A DNA stretch of 13,792 nt. It comes from Pseudomonadota bacterium (GTDB taxonomy: Bacteria; Pseudomonadota; Alphaproteobacteria; Sphingomonadales; Sphingomonadaceae). The notes beneath the pieces were generated by a model that made no database searches, had not been told where the DNA came from, and was given only the letters and a program-made list of their open reading frames with translations. The stretch is from positions 1-13,792 of the forward strand of contig JAEXAW010000042.1 of assembly GCA_023458055.1 (NCBI GenBank), given 5' to 3'. This document shows, piece by piece, positions 6,661 through 12,204 of this stretch (positions are counted from its first letter, which is position 1; each line of letters begins with the position of its first letter). The position numbers were made by a program, and so were the translations under genes.

Positions 6661-7195
6661 AATAGTTGTGCATCATCAAAATTTGTTACAAGTACAAGTT
6701 TCCAATCCACAGGAGCTTCACGAAAATATGAAAACGTAAAAACAACGGAACTAAGAGGAAGCAAATAAGAACTTTTTGATTTTTTACCCAATTCATTATA
6801 ACTGTCAATATTTACATCTGCACAACGTACTGGATTTAAATTCTTTATATGTACATTAATAACTGAAGTTACTGAAAAAACAAAAAGAGAGGAGAAGTAT
6901 CTTCCATCAAGAGATCTGTAACAATAGGTGTATTTTTTATCAATGCCTTTTGAGCTGTTTTTTCGGGTAAGATTCGTTGTATTTTACATTTGCAGTTTGG
7001 ATGAGGACGTTGTGGTTTTTTCAAAAAAAGTTTTTTAGCAAAAGATTTGCATTTCTCACAAGCTCCTTCTTCTGGTGTAACAATCCAAATATCAGGCTTG
7101 AGTAGTAATTCTGGATCAAGTTCACGAAGTCTTTTAGATGCACGCTCTTCTTCAAGATCTTTTATTAGTTCCTCAAGTGCACCATCTCTGTACAT
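6636..7195 (-). pseudogene. Frameshifted CxxC...HPNCKC protein of unknown function
   Basis: The first frame (7195 to 6869) gives 108 residues: a charged helix LEELIKDLEEERASKRLREL (about 8-27), then CEKCKSFAKKLF (about 46-57) and PHPNCKCKI (about 65-73). The C-x2-C...H-P-N-C-x-C pattern resembles a zinc-binding motif seen near the C-termini of phage Mu F-like head proteins and some toxin domains. The frame stops at TAA 6869-6871. A second frame, one base back and without any start codon, runs on to TAG 6636-6638 with a protein-like sequence (VTSVINVHIKNLNPVRC, then SSVVFTFSYFREAPVDWKL). Both frames overlap across T5-G-T6 at 6875-6886, the likely slip point. Joined, they would make about 185 residues. 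ATG 7193-7195 has AGAGG upstream. A real mutation, a sequencing error or recoding are all possible; no canonical slippery heptamer is seen. Confidence 0.5.
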
Positions 7196-7217
7196 AGCAT
7201 CCTCTCTTACGTTATCG

Positions 7218-7241
7218 TTGCTGGTAAAGAGTTACTAGCAA
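7218..7241. promoter_or_regulatory. Operator-like inverted repeat between divergent genes
   Basis: TTGCT (7218-7222) and GTAA (7224-7227) pair with TTAC (7232-7235) and AGCAA (7237-7241) around AGAG, with one G-T position. It lies 23 nt upstream of the minus-strand start at 7195 and 28 nt upstream of the plus-strand start at 7269, the right place for a shared regulator site. No clear -35/-10 pair could be assigned. Confidence 0.4.
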
Positions 7242-7268
7242 AATTCAGACAAGAAAAAAGATTGAACA

Positions 7269-7511
7269 ATGTCAGCATATCAAAAGTCTGTCTGGCTTGG
7301 GGACCTGATGCGGTACAGGAACCTTGAAAAGCTGTGGGTAGGTATTCGGGCCGATCCGTCCACCGTGTCCGTCGCGGTTCCTCGGACTACTGAAACCGTG
7401 GGCATCGGCAGGGCGAAACGGATCAGCCGGGATTGGTGGCTTTTCGAGTCAGAGAGCGGCGAGTACGGGTTTGTGGCCACAAAGGATACGGTGAAGTGGA
7501 TACTGGACTGA
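7269..7511 (+). CDS. Small soluble protein of unknown function
   Basis: This 80-residue protein has no membrane segment or signal peptide. The sequence is compact and rich in Trp, Arg and Val (VWLGDLMRYRNLEKLWVGIR, then RISRDWWLFESESGEYGFVA and VKWILD), suggesting a small beta-rich fold. I know no family for it. The GC content is like the transfer genes, not like the AT-rich islet just to the left. ATG 7269 has only a weak purine-rich stretch (AAGAAAAAAG) upstream. The gene stands alone, divergent from the islet and convergent with rha, and ends 39 nt before a bidirectional terminator. Such orphan genes in mobile elements are often regulators or defence-related, but nothing here shows it. Confidence 0.5.
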   Translation: MSAYQKSVWLGDLMRYRNLEKLWVGIRADPSTVSVAVPRTTETVGIGRAKRISRDWWLFESESGEYGFVATKDTVKWILD

Positions 7512-7550
7512 AAATTTTTCGCAATACTTCGGGCATCGGCCCGTATTACA

Positions 7551-7589
7551 GGAAAAGCCCGGCATCAAAGATTGGTGCCGGGCTTTTCC
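7551..7589. terminator. Bidirectional terminator between convergent genes
   Basis: A 14-bp perfect stem, GGAAAAGCCCGGCA (7551-7564) with TGCCGGGCTTTTCC (7576-7589), has an 11-nt loop. Each strand ends in GCTTTTCC. It sits downstream of the 80-residue gene (plus) and covers the last codons of the rha frame (minus), so rha translation would run into its own terminator. Confidence 0.75.
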
Positions 7590-8294
7590 GTTGGGGGCAG
7601 TTCAGCCGTAGGTCGTAATGGGAGATGCCGCCCCATAGGGTGAAGAGAACCTTCAGGCCGTCAGAATCGGAAGAGATGCCTTCCTGAAGAGAAAGGCCGC
7701 ATTTGTTCTGGACGTAGTTTTGAATATCGCTTTTGGTAAAGTCTGAGGAGTGGTTCCAGAAGTTGATAAGGCCGTCTATGGCGGCGGCATATTGGGGGGA
7801 TGCCTGCGCGTCTTCCGAGATTTTGCCGGAGATGAGGAGCATTCTTTTCATCACGGAAAAGACGGCATCGCGGTAGTCGGACTGGCGCATGTCTTCCAGG
7901 CTGGAGAGGTGGAGAACGTGAGCAGCTCTTTGAGCGCGTCTTCAGGCTGGCGGTTTTGGAGCAGGCACTCCATGTTGAGGACACCGAGGAGTGATTCCGT
8001 CTGGGCCTTGGTGAGTTTCCGTGCGGAGCGGAAGGACTCGGGCTTCTCCCATGGCCGGTGGGCGGGCTGTTCCAGTTCCTTGGGGTACGTCTCTTGTCGC
8101 TGGCGTTGCCTGAGACGTGCGGCTTCTCTCTGGCGCTGTTGTCTGAGCAGGGCCGCTTCCATCGCATTGAAGGCCTCAAGGAAACGTTCCTTCCATGCAG
8201 CAGCTTTCTTGCCGGTGAAGCCCATCGCGAGGAAGGCGAAGCCGTCGCGGGTGATCTGGTACATGGGAAGCTTGCGTCCCGTACTGTCGGTGTA

Positions 8295-8324
8295 TTCACT
8301 GACAGCAAAATTGCTGTCAGTGAA
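8295..8324. repeat. 30-bp palindrome inside rha (14-bp arms, 2-nt centre)
   Basis: TTCACTGACAGCAA (8295-8308) and TTGCTGTCAGTGAA (8311-8324) are exact reverse complements separated by AA. It lies in the coding part of the Rha domain (around residues 58-67, FTDSNFAVSE). An intragenic autoregulatory operator is the simplest idea; a hairpin in the rha mRNA is another. Confidence 0.85.
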
Positions 8325-8514
8325 ATTTTGAGAGCATTCCAAATTTTTAATCGCCTTCAGAACATCAAAATGGTTCTTCTCGAACGCCTGAGCGATGACG
8401 AGGGACGTGGTTGTGGGAATACCGTTTTCGGTTTGGATCATGTCTTCAATGGTGGGCTCGAAGACTTCCTGATTGGTGGGCTGTTCTATTTCCATCCTAC
8501 TTTCCTTTTTGAAA

Positions 8515-8712
8515 TTATTCGTTTGGCGTATCGTTTTCTTCTTTGGGTTCGGGGGAGTTCTTCTGTTTTTTGAGTTCTTTTGCGGTCATTTTTCCCCATT
8601 TATTGACGATGACGGCCTTGTGTTCGGGAAGAACCACGTTTCGCACCAGCGTATAGCCGTCAGGAATAAGGCTAGGGGAAACGGCTTCGTCTTTGCCTCT
8701 GGCGAGCTGCAC
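8515..8712 (-). pseudogene. Small unknown gene, probably 5'-truncated
   Basis: The last 65 residues read LARGKDEAVSPSLIPDGYTL, then VRNVVLPEHKAVIVNKWGKM, and end in a charged tail KKQKNSPEPKEENDTPNE. The sequence looks coding and soluble, with no recognised domain. The only start is GTG 8710-8712, with no ribosome binding site. The open frame continues further upstream only as antisense of the relaxase gene. This suggests the true 5' end was lost at a junction near 8700. It stops 19 nt before rha, which points to a former shared operon. Confidence 0.5.
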
Positions 8713-9804
8713 GTCAAGGCCAGTTCCATTGATCGAAGCCTTTCCAAAACCTCTTTGGAAAAACGACTCGGAAGGTTTGAAGGTATCACCCCGTCCTCTT
8801 CTGTGGAGTCACAAAAGACCTATGAGCGCAAGCCGTTATCGGCAGGCGCTTCTCGCTTGTGGAGTGAATACCAGCGCGAAGAACAGGAGCGCCAGGACAA
8901 GCGCGAACGCCTGCGGCAGGAACGTATGGAACAGCGGGAAGAGGCCGTAAAGGATTTCCGCCTCAGAAACCTGCTCATCAAGAACATGACCAGCGGCATC
9001 CTCAACAAGCTCATCTTGTACCGTTTGAGCCGCAATCGGCTGAAGAAGCAGCTACAGAAGAAGCAGTGGATCGACTGGTTGAGAACCAAGGCCGGACAGA
9101 GCCATCCTGTCGGCAAGCATTCCCTCCGGGAAAAGCAAGGAGCGGCACCTCGTGGAGCGGACACCGTTCTTCGAATCCTTGATTTTGGCAAAGCCCGATA
9201 CCGCTTCAATCCCGAGGAGCGTGAGAGTTTCTTCATCCGTGTGGAGCGGCAGAGCGGCAGCCGGGCAGTGATCTGGGGAACAGACCTTGAACGGGCCGTT
9301 GCGGAGTCGGGAATGGCCATCGGAGATCGCATAAGCCTTCACAAGATCGGTGCTGAAGCCGTTTCCGTCCATCAGAGGCAGGAAGACGGCCAAGGCCATG
9401 TGGAAAAGGCCCGCATCGCGGGTCAGCGTAATCAATGGCGGATAGACGTGCTTTCAAAAAGGATTTCGGAAGAGGCTTTGGCCTATCTCCAATCCCGCTA
9501 CGAGGGGCACAGCAGCTACCTCCGGGGCATAGAGCGGCATCCACTGGAGCCGGAAACAATCACCCGAAAGGGTACGCGGATATTTGCCGAGGGCGTCAAG
9601 GAAAACGGCGGACGTCTGTTTGTCTCGCGGCAAGCAACGGATGCGGAACTCAGGTGCATCATGGGTTTTGCCGAACGTCATTATAAGGACGTGACGATCC
9701 ATGCCCCCGATACTCTATGCGCACGGATGAAGGGCGGCATCACACAACACCCGGAACAGAAACGTACTCAGGAACAATCACAGGATGAGGGGTATGGACG
9801 ATGA
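8701..9804 (+). pseudogene. Conjugative relaxase (MOBP/TraI-like), C-terminal two-thirds only
   Basis: From about 8701 the frame reads GELHVKASSIDRSLSKTSLE, then KRLGRFE, the segment that follows the catalytic HUH domain in IncP/IncI-like TraI/MobA relaxases. A charged coiled-coil stretch comes next (EYQREEQERQDKRERLRQER, about 8860-8920). Then follow a domain with VIWGTDLERAVAESGMAIGD (about 9268-9327) and an LPD7-like segment NGGRLFVSRQATDAELRCIM (about 9604-9663). The N-terminal 250 or more residues with the nicking tyrosine and metal-binding histidines are absent. Upstream of 8700 the same frame stays open but encodes only a hydrophobic shadow of the minus-strand gene. The stop overlaps the coupling protein start by 4 bp (ATGA). 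The gene product cannot nick oriT by itself. Confidence 0.75.
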
Positions 9805-11726
9805 CCCAAAATGCAAAGCGCACTTCCCGCCTTGGCGCGACCTGTTATGTCTTTACGGCTTTTTTCACGGGGTTATGGGCAGCCACACAGTTTGTCGCAT
9901 GGAGAGTAGCCTATCATCCTTCCCTCGGCCCTAATCTGCATGGAGTCTATCCGCCGTGGGATATTCTCGTCTGGTGGCGGCAAGGCGGGTATGATGCTTT
10001 CCCCGATCTTTTTTTGGCCGGAGGTTCGGCGGGCACGGGGATAACGGCGGTCATGCTGATTTTTTTCATTATTAAACAGACAGTTGCTACAAACACAAGT
10101 CGAGCTGTGGAAACGATACACGGTTCAGCACGTTGGGCGGGCAGAAAAGACATTGAAGAAGCTGGATTTCTTAAAGATGAAGGTGTGTTCATCGGAGGTT
10201 GGAAAGATCCGGAAACAGGAACATGTCATTATCTTCGTTTTAAGGGAAACCTTCATATTTTGGCCCTTGCTCCCACGCGCTCAGGAAAAGGGGTTTGCCT
10301 TGTTTTACCCACTTTGCTGACGTGGATGGAGAGTTGTGTCGTCACGGATATTAAAGGGGAACTTTGGGCACTCACTGCCGGATGGCGGCAGAAGTACGCC
10401 AAACAGAGAACATTGCGTTTTGATCCTGCATCACCATACGGCTCCATTAAGTGGAATCCTTTGGATGAAGTCCGCCTGGGGACAGAGTTTGAAACGGGCG
10501 ATGTTCAAAATCTGGCAGGTACTCTAGTCGATCCTACAGGCAAAGGGTTGGAAGATACAGGAAGTTCAGCTCACTTTAATAAACTTGCCCGTTCTTTACT
10601 TGTGGGGATTATTATTCATGCTCTTTATAAAAGAGAAAAAACAGGAGAAATAGCTTCATTAGATGAAATTGATATAATTTTACAAGGAAAAGTACAAGAT
10701 GATAGCTATTGGGAGGAATTAAAAAAATACAAACACATGAAAGATGAAAAAGGTAATTGGATTACGCATCCATTGGTTGTCAAAATAGCTAATGATATAA
10801 TGGCTGTTAAGGAAAAAGAACGTGGATCTATTATGACGACAACCAAGAATATTCTTAGTCTGTATAGAGACAGTGTAGTTGCAAAGAATACATCGTGCTC
10901 TGAATTTCATATTTCAGATTTAATGGATTCAGAAAATCCTATTGCTTTATATATAATTGTACAACCTTCTGATCAAGTTCGATTGTCTCCTCTTGTTCGA
11001 GTTTTTATGAATATGTGTTGTCGGCTTTTGGCAAATAAGATGACATTTGAAAAACAGAAATCTGGAGATGTTCGAGCTGTATGTAATCATAAACATAAGC
11101 TCCTTATGCTTCTTGATGAATTTCCAGCATGGGGAAGATTGGAAAGTGTTGAAGAATCATTAGCTTATTTAGCTGGATTTGGCATTTATTTCTATATTAT
11201 TGCTCAAGATATGCAACAGCTTATCAAGACATATGGTGAAAATCAGACGATTACTGCGAATACGCATATTCAGATTGGTTTTGCACCCAACAATCCTAAA
11301 AGCATAAAATATCTGTCTGAAATGACGGGGGTAACGACAGTTGTAAAACCGCAAGTTACGACAAGTGGTTCTCGAATAGGGGTATTCCAGAAACAGGTTA
11401 GCACAACATACCAAGAAGTCCGGAGGCAACTCATGACGGAAGATGAAGTCATGCGGATGCCAAAAGCAAAGATGGATGGCGACAACATGATCGAGGGTGG
11501 GGACATGCTCATCTTTCTGGCTGGTACGCCCGCCATCTATGGAAAGCAGATGTCCTACTTCCTCGATCCCATCTTGAAGGCTCGTACCGGCGTGGAACCC
11601 CCGGCAGATACCGATCGGATCATTGAGCCAGTGCAGGAACAAGAGGTCAATTTGGAGCAAGTTCCCAATACCTGCGAGGGCATCTTCGATGAAGAGCAGC
11701 CGGACCCCTCCTTTTTTGAAGCGTAG
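9801..11726 (+). CDS. traG: Type IV coupling protein (TraG/VirD4 family)
   Basis: This 641-residue ATPase couples the relaxase-DNA complex to the conjugation channel at the inner membrane. Two N-terminal membrane segments lie at about 14-34 and 72-92. The nucleotide-binding domain has Walker A APTRSGKG (157-164, K163), VVTDIKGELWALTAGWR (180-196) and Walker B LLMLLDEF (434-441, D439/E440). AQD (468-470) and TTVVKPQVTTSGSR (512-525) follow in the usual order. The length is normal and the gene intact. The start ATG overlaps the relaxase stop, with GAGGGG upstream. The 3' end overlaps traF by 38 bp. Base composition is uneven: about 10560-11420 is clearly AT-rich while both ends match the neighbours, suggesting intragenic recombination. 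Confidence 0.95.
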   Translation: MTQNAKRTSRLGATCYVFTAFFTGLWAATQFVAWRVAYHPSLGPNLHGVYPPWDILVWWRQGGYDAFPDLFLAGGSAGTGITAVMLIFFIIKQTVATNTSRAVETIHGSARWAGRKDIEEAGFLKDEGVFIGGWKDPETGTCHYLRFKGNLHILALAPTRSGKGVCLVLPTLLTWMESCVVTDIKGELWALTAGWRQKYAKQRTLRFDPASPYGSIKWNPLDEVRLGTEFETGDVQNLAGTLVDPTGKGLEDTGSSAHFNKLARSLLVGIIIHALYKREKTGEIASLDEIDIILQGKVQDDSYWEELKKYKHMKDEKGNWITHPLVVKIANDIMAVKEKERGSIMTTTKNILSLYRDSVVAKNTSCSEFHISDLMDSENPIALYIIVQPSDQVRLSPLVRVFMNMCCRLLANKMTFEKQKSGDVRAVCNHKHKLLMLLDEFPAWGRLESVEESLAYLAGFGIYFYIIAQDMQQLIKTYGENQTITANTHIQIGFAPNNPKSIKYLSEMTGVTTVVKPQVTTSGSRIGVFQKQVSTTYQEVRRQLMTEDEVMRMPKAKMDGDNMIEGGDMLIFLAGTPAIYGKQMSYFLDPILKARTGVEPPADTDRIIEPVQEQEVNLEQVPNTCEGIFDEEQPDPSFFEA

Positions 11727-12201
11727 TCTCTTCGCGTTCGGCTTTATGCTGGTCCTCTTGGGGGTAACAGGTTGTTTTTTCGTGGTGAATACCACACGTA
11801 GCTTTCCTCTTGGCGTTTATTTCAAAACACACGGTCCAGTTCATAAAGGCGATCTCGTTTTGTTCTGCCCCGAAGAGAACATGGTGGCGCGCTATGGGCG
11901 CGCCCGCGGCCTCATTTCTTACGGCGTTTGTCCCGGCAGGTACGGCTACCTGATCAAGCGTGTCATGGCCACCGAAGGCGACGAGGTAAACCTTTCCGAC
12001 GCAGGGGTGTCGGTAAACGGGATTTACCTTCCCAACAGCCAGCGGCAAAAAGCCTTTCCCGCTTTTTCGGGCTCGTTGGTCCTGCATAATCAGGTTCTGC
12101 TCATGTCTGAACACCCACTCTCTTTCGACAGCCGCTACTTCGGCTTCGTCAGGGTTGAAAAAATATGTACGCCCCTGAAACCCTTCATTTTGTGGGAGTA
12201 A
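11689..12201 (+). CDS. traF: TraF-type conjugative peptidase (signal peptidase S26 family)
   Basis: This 170-residue membrane peptidase has an N-terminal membrane segment at about 13-33 (SLFAFGFMLVLLGVTGCFFV). The catalytic serine is S38 in NTTRSFPLGVYF and the general-base lysine K90 in YLIKRVMATEGDEV. The conserved C-terminal box SFDSRYFGFV lies at 145-154. In RP4, TraF matures and cyclises the TrbC pilin. I chose ATG 11689 because GAGGG lies eight bases upstream and the membrane segment is then near the N-terminus; the earlier in-frame start at 11623 would add 22 polar residues inside traG. It overlaps traG by 38 bp and ends 3 nt before the next gene, so the genes are translationally coupled. 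The length is typical. Confidence 0.92.
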   Translation: MKSSRTPPFLKRSLFAFGFMLVLLGVTGCFFVVNTTRSFPLGVYFKTHGPVHKGDLVLFCPEENMVARYGRARGLISYGVCPGRYGYLIKRVMATEGDEVNLSDAGVSVNGIYLPNSQRQKAFPAFSGSLVLHNQVLLMSEHPLSFDSRYFGFVRVEKICTPLKPFILWE

Positions 12202-12204
12202 TAT

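Larger units (their letters stand above)
7546..8495 (-). pseudogene. rha: Rha-family phage regulatory protein, frameshifted
   Basis: The N-terminal frame (8495 to 7851, 214 residues) has the Rha domain: TTSLVIAQAFEKNHFDVLKA (about 29-48), then LPMYQITRDGFAFLAMGFTG (76-95) and KKAAAWKERFLEAFNAMEAA (96-115). An arginine/glutamine-rich helix follows (RQQRQREAARLRQRQRQE). Rha proteins are prophage-encoded regulators or antirepressors. Near 7860-7935 the frame is lost and ends in unrelated SPTTAMPSFP. One base back, the proper continuation reads HLSSLEDMRQSDYRDAVFSV and runs to the stop at 7546, so a single indel splits the gene into an intact Rha domain and a detached 115-residue tail. The tail ends inside the terminator hairpin. 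AGGAAAG precedes ATG 8493-8495. The gene follows a truncated small gene by 19 nt and may have been its operon partner. Confidence 0.75.

Noticed and set aside
8473..8700. Upstream extension of the relaxase frame to ATG 8473
   Set aside because: This part is a hydrophobic reading opposite a plausible minus-strand gene and does not match any relaxase segment. The family pattern starts at about 8701.
11623..11688. Earlier start for traF
   Set aside because: It would add 22 polar residues before the membrane segment and lies within traG. ATG 11689 has the better ribosome binding site.
11886..11903. GGCGCGC/GCGCGCC inverted repeat in traF
   Set aside because: It is only 7 bp in GC-rich coding sequence and overlaps ordinary conserved codons, so chance is likely.
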